64,000 nucleotides of DNA from Candidatus Manganitrophus noduliformans (GTDB lineage: Bacteria; Nitrospirota; Nitrospiria; SBBL01; Manganitrophaceae), in NCBI RefSeq assembly GCF_012184425.1, contig NZ_VTOW01000001.1:868001-932000 (forward strand), given 5' to 3'. Position 1 is the first letter of the stretch, and each line of letters opens with the position of its first letter. The notes under the pieces were generated by a model, which saw only the letters and a list, made by a program, of their open reading frames with translations, did not search any database and was not told where the DNA came from. Shown here one piece after another: positions 17,911 to 25,437 of the stretch. A program made the translations under genes and the position numbers.

Positions 17911-18909
17911 TTACTTCCCTTCTTTTTGTAAAAGATCTTCGATACTGACGCCGACCTGTGATTTTCCTTCAAAGACCGAACCGGTCATCCTTTTTTGGAA
18001 CCGGCCGGCGCCGAGCGCATAAGCCCGATCCGGCAGAGCGATGTACCCGACTTCTTTGGTAAGGGTGGCTCCATTCTTCATGTAGAAATCGATGAAGTTT
18101 CGCACTTCAGGCCTGTCGGCCGATTTGAGGCTGACATAGATGAAGACCGGCCGGGCGAGCGGCTGATAAGTTCCTTTGACGACGTTATCGTACTCCGGGA
18201 AAATCGGGCCCTTGCCGTTGGCGTCGTTTTCATCATCGATCGGAACCAGTTTGAGACGCTCTTTGTTTTCCTGGTAATATGCCACCCCGAAGAAACCGAG
18301 GGCATATTGATCGGAAGCGACTCCCTGAACGAGAACGTTGTCGTCTTCACTCGCTGTGAAGTCGCCCCGGCTGGCGTGCTCTTTCCCGACGATCGCTTCG
18401 GTAAAGTAGTCGTACGTTCCGGAATCGGCCCCCGCGCCGTAGAGATGGATTTCCTTGTCGGGCCAGTTCGGCCGGATCTGGTTCCACTTTTTGATTTTGC
18501 CCTGAGCGGCCGGCTCCCAGATCTTTTTTAGCTCTTTTACCGTCAGGTAATCGACCCAGTCGTTTTTTAAGTTGACGATGACGGCAATGCCGTCGTACGC
18601 CACCGGCAGCTCGATATATTGGATCTTGTTATCGACGCACATTTCCACTTCGGAGCGCTTGATGGGGCGGGAGGCGTCGGAGATGTCGGTTTCCCCGGTG
18701 CAGAATTTCTTGAAGCCGCCGCCGGTGCCTGAGATGCCGACCGTGACCCTTTCTCCCCGGTGGGCTGCCTGAAATTCCTCGGCCACCGCTTCGGTGATCG
18801 GGAAAACGGTACTGGAGCCGTCGATCTTGATAAGGGTCGATTTGGCCCAAGCCGTCTGGGCAGAAGCAATTCCGATCCCCAGAAGGCCCACGAAAATCCA
18901 TTTCTTCAT
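17911..18909 (-). CDS. pstS: Periplasmic phosphate-binding protein PstS
   Basis: 332 residues with a signal peptide (about 1-22, cut after AWA). Phosphate-contact motifs of PstS are clear: [10 protein letters not shown] near 29-38, the [12 protein letters not shown] loop near 58-69 and [10 protein letters not shown] near 75-84, and [10 protein letters not shown] near 164-173. It delivers phosphate to PstCA in the periplasm. A good ribosome site (TGAGGAG) lies about nine bases upstream of ATG. A three-repeat Pho-box-like site lies 46-72 bases upstream. The protein is of the longer PstS type found with phosphate-starvation-induced high-affinity uptake. Confidence 0.96.
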   Translation of the reverse strand: MKKWIFVGLLGIGIASAQTAWAKSTLIKIDGSSTVFPITEAVAEEFQAAHRGERVTVGISGTGGGFKKFCTGETDISDASRPIKRSEVEMCVDNKIQYIELPVAYDGIAVIVNLKNDWVDYLTVKELKKIWEPAAQGKIKKWNQIRPNWPDKEIHLYGAGADSGTYDYFTEAIVGKEHASRGDFTASEDDNVLVQGVASDQYALGFFGVAYYQENKERLKLVPIDDENDANGKGPIFPEYDNVVKGTYQPLARPVFIYVSLKSADRPEVRNFIDFYMKNGATLTKEVGYIALPDRAYALGAGRFQKRMTGSVFEGKSQVGVSIEDLLQKEGK

Positions 18910-18954
18910 ATAAATTTCTCCTCACCTATTAATGAAGGAACCAAGTTTCGCCGG

Positions 18955-18981
18955 TGTTAATACAATGTTAAATTTTTGTTA
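18955..18981 (-). promoter_or_regulatory. Pho-box-like array: three TAACA repeats at 11-base spacing
   Basis: On the minus strand TAACA occurs three times with exactly 11 bases from start to start (plus-strand TGTTA at 18955, 18966 and 18977), ending 46 bases before the pstS ATG. PhoB-type regulators bind direct repeats spaced 11 bp, one helical turn. A phoB-phoR pair is present at 39.1-41.2 kb. Inferred binding site; a -10 element downstream is not clear-cut. Confidence 0.65.
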
Positions 18982-19000
18982 CAACTTCCCTCCAAGACGC

Positions 19001-19059
19001 GAGCGCCCCCTCTCATTGCTCAAACTCGACAACGGAGGGGGCGCTCTTTGTGTTTTTTT
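19001..19059 (+). terminator. Strong 12-bp hairpin between the porin and pstS genes
   Basis: A perfect 12-bp GC-rich inverted repeat (GAGCGCCCCCTC 19001-19012, complement 19035-19046, 22-base loop) followed on the plus strand by TTTGTGTTTTTTT. It has the form of an intrinsic terminator reading rightwards. The flanking genes both read leftwards, so on that strand the hairpin lies just after the porin stop but has no U-tract behind it. It may end antisense transcription, stabilise the porin message, or act as a Rho-independent stop of poor efficiency. Confidence 0.5.
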
Positions 19060-19068
19060 GGAAATTGC

Positions 19069-20274
19069 TTAGAACTTCACGACCATGTCCAAGAAAAGCC
19101 GTTTGGTATCGTCCTCTCCCGGTGGGAGGGTTTCGTCCTCCACCTCGGTCACCACGTATTTGGCTTTCAGCTGGAGTGCTTTCGTCGGGCTATAACCGAT
19201 CCAGGCGACATGTCCTCTGTGGTTTGTCCCGCCGTTGGGGCCAAAGTCCGAATCGGCGATATCGGCAACAGTGGCATCCGTTTCGGTGATCCTGTAGAAG
19301 TAAGCCACTTCCCATGTCCGAGGATTAGAGGCTTTGCCGATTTGGAGACCGGCTTGATATCCCGTATCCTGATCGGTGGTCGTATCGGCGAGGTTTTTGA
19401 TGTAATCTCCATAGAGGGCCAGGGGAAGGTCGGCCACCTTGATGCCGAACTGGGCCGTGATATTAAGAACCCGGTAGTTATTCACCAGGGCGGTCGGGGT
19501 TCCGGTGGCGACCGGGACCCGGGTGTTTCCATCTTGGACGGTCACCTGACCAAAACTCCCCTCCGTCGCATTTTTGAAATTGTAAAATGCGCCGGCCAGG
19601 GTGACCGACGTGTCCTTTCCAAGACCGATCCGGGTTCCCACCTGCTCGGCGAAGAGCCATTGGTCGTTATTGTCGGTGGAATCTTCGTCGAGGACCAACT
19701 GCCCGGCGTTGATGAAGAGAACGATCATTTCTGTGACCTTAAAGGTGACGTTCTCGGCAAATCCCTCCGGGGCCAAGTCATCGTCCCAAACCAGTTCCGT
19801 GACCCGGAAAAAGGGGTTCGGCATCTTCCCTCCGGTCAGCGCCAGCCACGAGGCTGCTTTCCATTGCAGGTATGCCTGTCGGATCCAGATCGGTTTTTGG
19901 CTGAAAAGACTATCGAAGCTCTGATTGTTCGACGTCTGGCTGCCGTCTCCGGATGCGAGCTGGATGCCGACGAGAAAATTGTCGATCTTAAGCGTACTTC
20001 CCAGCCGCAGGCGAAGTCGTTGACGATGCCGGTCGCGGTTGGGAGCTTCTCTAATGGTTGAGTCGTGCCGGAGGCGAAGATCTCCTGCAAAGGAGAATCG
20101 ATCCACCCACTTTGAAAGTTTGGTCTCCTGAACGGAGGCGGCTTCCTCTTTTGTAATCGTTCCTTTTTCAATCAAGAGTTCCTCGAGTGTTTTGGGCTCT
20201 TCCGCGAAAAGCAGGTTGTTCGATGCACTCAGAATCCCCAACGCGATGAACCCAATTACCATGAATCGTCGCAT
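19069..20274 (-). CDS. Outer-membrane beta-barrel porin (Porin_5/OprP-like)
   Basis: 401 residues from ATG at 20274, which has AAAGGAGA eight bases upstream; an in-frame extension to 20436 has no family sequence. Signal peptide about 1-24 (cut after LFA), then a short coiled segment TLEELLIEKGTITKEEAAS typical of the start of phosphate-starvation and short-chain porins. The remainder is alternating polar/hydrophobic strands with aromatic girdles, ending in the outer-membrane signature F-L-D-M-V-V-K-F with terminal phenylalanine. Its location directly upstream of pstS suggests that phosphate or another anion enters through it, but specificity is inferred. No clear 11-base Pho repeat array lies in front of it. 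Confidence 0.82.
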   Translation of the reverse strand: MRRFMVIGFIALGILSASNNLLFAEEPKTLEELLIEKGTITKEEAASVQETKLSKWVDRFSFAGDLRLRHDSTIREAPNRDRHRQRLRLRLGSTLKIDNFLVGIQLASGDGSQTSNNQSFDSLFSQKPIWIRQAYLQWKAASWLALTGGKMPNPFFRVTELVWDDDLAPEGFAENVTFKVTEMIVLFINAGQLVLDEDSTDNNDQWLFAEQVGTRIGLGKDTSVTLAGAFYNFKNATEGSFGQVTVQDGNTRVPVATGTPTALVNNYRVLNITAQFGIKVADLPLALYGDYIKNLADTTTDQDTGYQAGLQIGKASNPRTWEVAYFYRITETDATVADIADSDFGPNGGTNHRGHVAWIGYSPTKALQLKAKYVVTEVEDETLPPGEDDTKRLFLDMVVKF

Positions 20275-20400
20275 CTGTTTTTGTCTCCTTTCGCATGTTT
20301 TTTGGCCGCTGTTGATGTGGATAAATAGGAAATCCCCTGTCTGTAAAATCACGGGATCGTACGTTTTGAAAACAGTGTTACGAGATTTATTAACCTGATG

Positions 20401-20437
20401 TTGCGCCGGAATGGCCGGCGCAAATGGCCGGCGCAAG
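20401..20437. repeat. GC-rich hairpin with tandem 12-mer
   Basis: TTGCGCCGG (20401-20409) pairs perfectly with CCGGCGCAA (20415-20423) over a five-base loop, and TGGCCGGCGCAA occurs twice in tandem (20412-20423 and 20425-20436). It lies 116 bases beyond the uppP stop in the 264-base gap 20275-20538. No U-tract follows on the minus strand, so it may be a REP-type palindrome, not a terminator. The rest of the gap shows nothing definite. Confidence 0.5.
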
Positions 20438-20538
20438 AAGTGGCAGGCAGAAGATAGACATTTTGGTCGGTTTTTGCAAGATCAAAATGGTATGGAGCCT
20501 AATGAGAAGTGAACTTGTGGAAGAATGATACGAAGCCG

Positions 20539-21333
20539 CTATCCCAAAATCAGCAATAACAAAATCGCCGCCGCAATGCGATACCACCCGAAGGGGCTCA
20601 GGGTGTAGCGGGAGAGGAGCTGAATGAAGGTTTTTACGGCGAGCCAAGCGGCGATGAAGGAGACGACGAATCCCATGGCAAAAAAAGGGATATCGGCGGC
20701 CTCAAGGAAGGAGCGGCTTTTGAGAAGGTCGTAGCCGGTGGCGGCGAACATCACCGGGACGGCGGCGAGGAAGGAATATTCGGCCGCCGTTTTCCGTTCG
20801 GTCCCGATGATCATTCCCCCCAGGATCGTCGCGCCGGCGCGGGAGATGCCGGGCCAGAGGGCGAGGCATTGGAAGAGGCCGATCAGCAGGGCGTCTTTCG
20901 GCCCCAGCGAATCGAGACCGTGTTTATCCGCCTTGGGGAGGAAGCGCTCGGCGAGGAGAATGCCGATCCCGCCGATTCCCAGCCCGATCGCCACCGTCGT
21001 GGTGTTGAAGAGATGTTCTTTGATAAAACCGTGGGCGAGAAAGCCGAAGAGCAGCGCCGGAACGGTCGTCAGCCCCAGAAGGACCATCCCGTTGAATCCG
21101 GCGAAGCCGCGGGTCCGAGAGAAATCGAAGAGGTGGAAGAAGCGTTCTTTGTAGAGGACGACGACGGCGAGGATCGCGCCGAGTTGGATGAAGACTTCAA
21201 ATGTCGAGGCTTTGTCTCCCACGAAGCCGAGGAGGTGTCCGGCGATGATCAGATGACCGGTCGAAGAGACCGGTAGAAATTCGGTCACCCCCTCCACGAT
21301 GCCGAGAATGGCCGCGTTGAGCAGATCCATCAT
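20539..21333 (-). CDS. uppP: Undecaprenyl-diphosphate phosphatase (UppP/BacA)
   Basis: 264 residues, eight predicted membrane helices. The enzyme removes phosphate from undecaprenyl diphosphate at the inner membrane to recycle the lipid carrier for peptidoglycan and O-antigen. The first catalytic region reads GIVEGVTEFLPVSSTGHL (11-28) with the E-x-x-x-E pair and the second PGISRAGAT near 160-168, where the family consensus is PGxSRSxxT; the serine after R is an alanine here. Start is the first of two adjacent ATGs; either could be used. It lies near sugar-nucleotide and acyltransferase genes, in line with envelope synthesis. Confidence 0.93.
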   Translation of the reverse strand: MMDLLNAAILGIVEGVTEFLPVSSTGHLIIAGHLLGFVGDKASTFEVFIQLGAILAVVVLYKERFFHLFDFSRTRGFAGFNGMVLLGLTTVPALLFGFLAHGFIKEHLFNTTTVAIGLGIGGIGILLAERFLPKADKHGLDSLGPKDALLIGLFQCLALWPGISRAGATILGGMIIGTERKTAAEYSFLAAVPVMFAATGYDLLKSRSFLEAADIPFFAMGFVVSFIAAWLAVKTFIQLLSRYTLSPFGWYRIAAAILLLLILG

Positions 21334-21441
21334 GCCGAGAACAAAACCTCCCGGTTCGATTGTACTTGCAACCTGCCCGATTCGTCAAATGAAGATTGCA
21401 TCGGGAGGTTTGACCCAACCGGGTTTTGTCGTCCCAGGAGA

Positions 21442-22425
21442 TTACCGGCTCTGACCGACCAGCAACGATTCGTCCGTTTCCATCGACAGCAGCGGGCTGA
21501 TCTGGCCCATTTTTCGAAGGTCGCTCACCACCCGGTGGACCGATCCCCAATCGCTCCAGTAGACCCCCCGAACCGGGAGGACGGCGAGGGAGGAGGGGTC
21601 CCGGAGCGGAAACCGCTCCAGAAGGTCCTTCGAAAAATTGATGGATGGAATATTTTGATAAATCGCTTGGGCGGCTTCTACCTCTTCGGGTGTCCCGATG
21701 GCGTCTAAAAGCGTATCGAAAGAACCGAGAAGCTCGGGGGCGACCGCTCTCGCCAACGCCAAAAGCCGTTTCGTCTTGACCACCATGACCATGGTGTTCC
21801 AAAGTCCGCCCCGCCGAACCAGTTCCGATGCGGCCCGCGCCTCCGGTTTTTCGATAAAACGAATCGCCTCCAGCACTCCCGACGGGTTCAGATGGCCGAT
21901 CTCCCCTCCCGGCAAGATGTAACCATATTCGGGGTCGGGGCCGGTCGGCTGCATTCCGAGCAGGATCAGGCGAGAGGGGTCTTCCGCGACGAGACGGCAG
22001 GCCAGATCGACATGATCGATGAAGAGATTCTCCTGGCGGATAAAATGGTCCGACGGAAAGATGACGACGGTGGAATTCGGGTGGTATTTATAGATCCGCA
22101 TCAGCGGCAGGAGCACGCCGGGCCCGGTCTCTTTATTCTCAGGCTGGAGGATGACGGTGCCGCGGGGGCGGTTTTCGATCTGGCGCCAGACTTCGGCGTA
22201 CCCCAAGTGCTTCCGATCCACAATGGTAAAAAGACGGTCGGAAGGGATCAGCCGCCGGGCGCGGTCGATCGTTTGCTGCAACAGGGAGCGGCTCTCCGTA
22301 AATTGAACATACTGTTTGGGGAGGTCATCTCCCCGCCATCGGCGGATCAGCGGCTGAAGGCGTTTTCCCTCGCCGGCGGCAAGAATGATTCCGCAGAGAT
22401 CGGACGGCTGAAATCGGTCGGTCAT
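21442..22425 (-). CDS. ManC-like sugar-phosphate nucleotidyltransferase
   Basis: 327 residues. The pyrophosphorylase loop GIILAAGEGKRLQPL (12-26) is followed by DLPKQY (34-39), whose lysine contacts phosphate. Later comes IFPSDHF near 123-129 with the metal-binding aspartate, RFIEKPEA near 191-198 and GLWNTMVMV near 207-215, the last two typical of mannose-1-phosphate guanylyltransferases. It probably makes GDP-mannose or a related NDP-sugar for surface glycans. Family members usually read LAGGxGTRLWPL, so the substrate may differ. No isomerase domain is fused, as it is in longer ManC proteins. ATG follows GAGGAGAAAAG. Confidence 0.85.
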   Translation of the reverse strand: MTDRFQPSDLCGIILAAGEGKRLQPLIRRWRGDDLPKQYVQFTESRSLLQQTIDRARRLIPSDRLFTIVDRKHLGYAEVWRQIENRPRGTVILQPENKETGPGVLLPLMRIYKYHPNSTVVIFPSDHFIRQENLFIDHVDLACRLVAEDPSRLILLGMQPTGPDPEYGYILPGGEIGHLNPSGVLEAIRFIEKPEARAASELVRRGGLWNTMVMVVKTKRLLALARAVAPELLGSFDTLLDAIGTPEEVEAAQAIYQNIPSINFSKDLLERFPLRDPSSLAVLPVRGVYWSDWGSVHRVVSDLRKMGQISPLLSMETDESLLVGQSR

Positions 22426-22647
22426 GCTCTTTTCTCCTCATCGACTGTAAAGATCAACTGTTTTAGTCTACCCGATTTATTAAAACAGAACGTTGTTGCG
22501 GGGAAATAAAAGTGATGTAAAAAATCTGTTAACGAGTTTGTTCTAGGGGGATACCGCTTTCGGGTTTGAGTCGATGACCGGCGGATGGAGAGAAAGTTCT
22601 CCGGATGAGAGCCGGAACCGAGGAGGGGAAAAGGGAGGGTTTCTAAA

Positions 22648-23481
22648 CTAACGAACGCTCTGAGATTTGGGGGAGACGCCGTCTGCCGGGAGTCCCTGGA
22701 TCTCCTGCTTGATTCGGTCCATCTCTTCCCGGGAGATCCGCCGGGCCGGAACGCCTCCCCAGGTTTCTCCCTCGCCGACACGGGAGCCGGGGAGGAGAAC
22801 CGAGTGGGCCAGGATCGTCGCGCCGGCGCCGACCTGCACATCTCCCATGACCGTCGCGTTCAAGCCGATGGTCGCTTTGTTGCCGATAAAGGTAGGCGCA
22901 ATCACGAGTTTTCCCCCGCCGCCGTAGTGGGCGAAGATCCGAACGCTTCCCCCCAAAACGACGTCGTCCTCGACGGTAAGCATGCAGGGATCGGAGATAA
23001 GGTAGGTATTGATAAAGGCCCGCTCGCCGATCTTCATCCCCATCGCCCGGAGAAACCAGAGGCCGGGCGGGGTGAGGGTCACGTATTGAAGAAAGGTATA
23101 TCGGACAAGGTAGAAAAGGCCGTTGTGAAGAAACCAGGGAAGGGCCGCCAGGGTGAAGTAGGTCCCCTTGAACGGCTTGATTCGGGTCGGCAGCAACCGG
23201 TTGTAAATCGGAATCACGACCAGGAGGGTAAAGCCGGAGAGAAAGAAGGAAAACCCCAGGCCGGTGCCGAGGAGCGGCCAGCGGAGCCAACCGGGGAAGG
23301 ATGCGGACCAGGGAACCCAGTGGCTCAAAATCCAGAGGGCAGGGGCGAGCGCCAGGCCGATGGCGGTTGAGGCGATCGTGTAAAGGGTGATCAGCGCAAT
23401 GAAATAGGCCGGATATCGAAACTGACGGATGAACCGGTCAAGCCGATTGCGCGGCGGCGGATTTTTGGATTCATCAAACAT
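22648..23481 (-). CDS. Membrane-associated left-handed beta-helix acyltransferase
   Basis: 277 residues. The N-terminal half has two to three membrane helices (about 20-55, 65-90, 110-125). The C-terminal part (about 145-250) has hexapeptide-repeat coils of a left-handed beta-helix, for example IGERAFINTYLISDP, LVIAPTFIGNKATIGLNATVMGDVQVGAGATILAHS and VLLPGSRVGEGETWGGVPARRI, the last being the classic G-x-PA end of transferases such as LacA and the terminal domains of non-ribosomal peptide synthetases. It probably acetylates a sugar or lipid-linked product at the membrane. The donor and acceptor are not evident. It lies 222 bases from the nucleotidyltransferase gene on the same strand. Confidence 0.8.
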   Translation of the reverse strand: MFDESKNPPPRNRLDRFIRQFRYPAYFIALITLYTIASTAIGLALAPALWILSHWVPWSASFPGWLRWPLLGTGLGFSFFLSGFTLLVVIPIYNRLLPTRIKPFKGTYFTLAALPWFLHNGLFYLVRYTFLQYVTLTPPGLWFLRAMGMKIGERAFINTYLISDPCMLTVEDDVVLGGSVRIFAHYGGGGKLVIAPTFIGNKATIGLNATVMGDVQVGAGATILAHSVLLPGSRVGEGETWGGVPARRISREEMDRIKQEIQGLPADGVSPKSQSVR

Positions 23482-23624
23482 TCAGAAGCCTCGATCAGTG
23501 TACATGGCGATAATGATACCACGCGGGCCCTATGCGTACAATCCGATCCGGCAGGATTGAGCGTCATTTAAAAATCGAGACGGAGCGTTGCGTTGTTGCG
23601 AAAAGCCGGTCGGGATCGTCCTGT

Positions 23625-23653
23625 TTGACTTTTTGAAGCGGAGCCTGTATTTT
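23625..23653 (+). promoter_or_regulatory. Sigma-70-type promoter of the Cus-like efflux operon
   Basis: -35 TTGACT (23625-23630), a 17-base spacer and -10 TATTTT (23648-23653). Transcription would start near 23660, giving a very short leader before the ATG at 23674. No clear CueR- or CusR-type dyad was recognised in the spacer. Confidence 0.55.
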
Positions 23654-23673
23654 ACCCATACGCGGAGAGACCG

Positions 23674-24048
23674 ATGCGATTTCATCGAAAATGCAAGTGG
23701 CTCGTCTTAATCATCTTAGGCCTTTCGTTCCTCACCCTCTCACTCGCCAGCGCCTGTATGATTCCCGATTGGGCGCCGAAAGCCGACGATTGCTGCGCCA
23801 TTCCCTGCCGAAACGTCTCTTCTCCGGAGCTTGCAAAAAGCTTCTGTCATCTTTCCACGCAGCAGCGCTCCCTGCATGCCGGCCCTCAACTTCCCGCGCC
23901 GGCGGTTCTTGTGGAAGATGGGCTGGCGCTGATCGCCCAGTCGCTCAAGGCCCCTCCGCTCGTTTTTTCATCCCAATTTGACCTGGATTGTTCCTCACTA
24001 CAGCCCCAAGGGGATCTCTATATCCTCCACCGCACCCTTCTGCTTTAA
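23674..24048 (+). CDS. Small exported cysteine-rich protein heading the Cus-like operon
   Basis: 124 residues. Signal sequence about 1-27 ending SLASAC, either a signal-peptidase I site before C28 or a weak lipobox. The mature part has DDCCAIPC (38-45) and further cysteines near positions 58 and 109, spaced as if to hold a thiophilic metal. The C-terminus is moderately hydrophobic and shows no known domain. A good promoter and ATG after GGAGAGACC support expression as the first gene before the TolC-like, adaptor and pump genes. It may sense, buffer or deliver copper or silver in the periplasm; this is inferred from position only. Confidence 0.65.
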   Translation: MRFHRKCKWLVLIILGLSFLTLSLASACMIPDWAPKADDCCAIPCRNVSSPELAKSFCHLSTQQRSLHAGPQLPAPAVLVEDGLALIAQSLKAPPLVFSSQFDLDCSSLQPQGDLYILHRTLLL

Positions 24049-24161
24049 ATTTTCTCTCCAAACGTCGATTACATGCAATCGCCCGCGCTCCTGAAAACCC
24101 AATAGGGCGATTGCACATCTTATTTTGCCCATACATCCAAATATACCGAAGGGAGTTCCTT

Positions 24162-25415
24162 ATGAAACGCCTTCTCTTCGTTTTTGTTTTCATCTTTGGC
24201 GCCGTCGGAATGTCGATGGGATTCTCTGCAGCCGAAGAGAGCGCCGATGCTTTGCTCTTGGAAGAAGTTCTAAGAGAGGTCGTCGCGCAAAACCCCGAAA
24301 TCTTAGCCGCCAAAGGGCGGAGCCTTGCCGCACGGGAGCGGATTCCGCAGGCCTGGGCCCTGGATGATCCGCAATTCGGGATCACCCGATGGGAGTTCCC
24401 GGCCAACTTCAACATTCTGAAGGCGAACGAGACCTGGTATACCCTCTCCCAACAGTTCCCCTTTTTCGGGAAAAGGGGGCTACGCGGAAAGATGGCCGAT
24501 CTGGAGCGCGCCGCAGCCGATGAGGAATTTCGCGCCGTCTCTCTGAGAACCGTCCGCCTGGCCAAACAGGCCTATGATGATCTCTTCCTCGCCCGCAAGC
24601 TTTTGGAAATCCACCACGACCAGGTAGATCTGGCCCGGAAATTCTCTCAAATCGCCCAGGAGAAATTCGCGGTCGGCGAGGCTGGCCAGCAGGATCTCCT
24701 CCGCGCCCGGATGGAGCTGCTCAACCTCTCCAATGCCGTGATCACGTTGGAGCAAGAGCGGGAGAGCGCCGCTGCGCGGCTGAACATCCTCATGAATCGT
24801 CCCGTTTCCGGTTTACTCGGCGTCCCGCAGGCGCCGACCCTTCCTTCCTCGATTCCGGAGATGGAAGCGCTGCAAGGCGACGCGGAAGAAACCCGCTCTG
24901 AAAATCGAATCGGAGCGCTGGCCGTCCAGCGAGGAGAGGAGGCGATCAAGCTGGCCAAGCGGGATCGGTTCCCCGATCTGACGGCGGAGGTGGGATTTAT
25001 GGACATGCATGACCGAGAACACAATGCCTGGATGGCGACCGTCCGGATCAACATTCCGTGGGTCAACAGGAAAAAGTATGACGCCCGAATTCGCGAAAAC
25101 GAGGCGGAGCAATCCCGCGCGGAGGCGGCCTATCGGTCCGCCGTCAACGAGAGCCGCTTCAAGATCAAAGACCTTTGGACCCGATTTGAAGCATCAAAGC
25201 GCCTCGCCGATCTCTATCAAGATGGGATTCTGCCGTTGGCGGAGCAGTCATTGGAGAGTGCGCTGATCGGCTATCAGACCGGAAAAAACGATTTTTTAAC
25301 GCTCATTGATGCACAGAGGAATTTAAAAGAGGCGGAGACGACCTACTTCCGCGCTCTGGCCGATGCAGACAAGCGCTTGGCCGAACTCGAAGAGATGGTC
25401 GGAAGAGAATTTTAA
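24162..25415 (+). CDS. TolC-family outer-membrane efflux protein (CusC-like)
   Basis: 417 residues from ATG at 24162, four to six bases after AAGGGAG; the open frame upstream to 23988 is not coding. Signal peptide about 1-24. The outer-membrane efflux helical repeats are visible as long amphipathic segments (ALVRQAYDDL-type heptads around 120-200 and the second copy around 300-400), with TGKNDFLTLIDAQRNLKEAE near the end of the second repeat, as in TolC/CusC proteins. It forms the trimeric exit duct for the pump encoded downstream. It begins 113 bases after the small cysteine protein and ends 22 bases before the adaptor. Confidence 0.92.
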   Translation: MKRLLFVFVFIFGAVGMSMGFSAAEESADALLLEEVLREVVAQNPEILAAKGRSLAARERIPQAWALDDPQFGITRWEFPANFNILKANETWYTLSQQFPFFGKRGLRGKMADLERAAADEEFRAVSLRTVRLAKQAYDDLFLARKLLEIHHDQVDLARKFSQIAQEKFAVGEAGQQDLLRARMELLNLSNAVITLEQERESAAARLNILMNRPVSGLLGVPQAPTLPSSIPEMEALQGDAEETRSENRIGALAVQRGEEAIKLAKRDRFPDLTAEVGFMDMHDREHNAWMATVRINIPWVNRKKYDARIRENEAEQSRAEAAYRSAVNESRFKIKDLWTRFEASKRLADLYQDGILPLAEQSLESALIGYQTGKNDFLTLIDAQRNLKEAETTYFRALADADKRLAELEEMVGREF

Positions 25416-25437
25416 AACATAATTGAGGAGAATCGAC

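Noticed and set aside
20275-20400. Second Pho box in front of the porin
   Set aside because: TGTTA occurs once at 20376 but the positions 11 and 22 bases away do not match, so no array is present.
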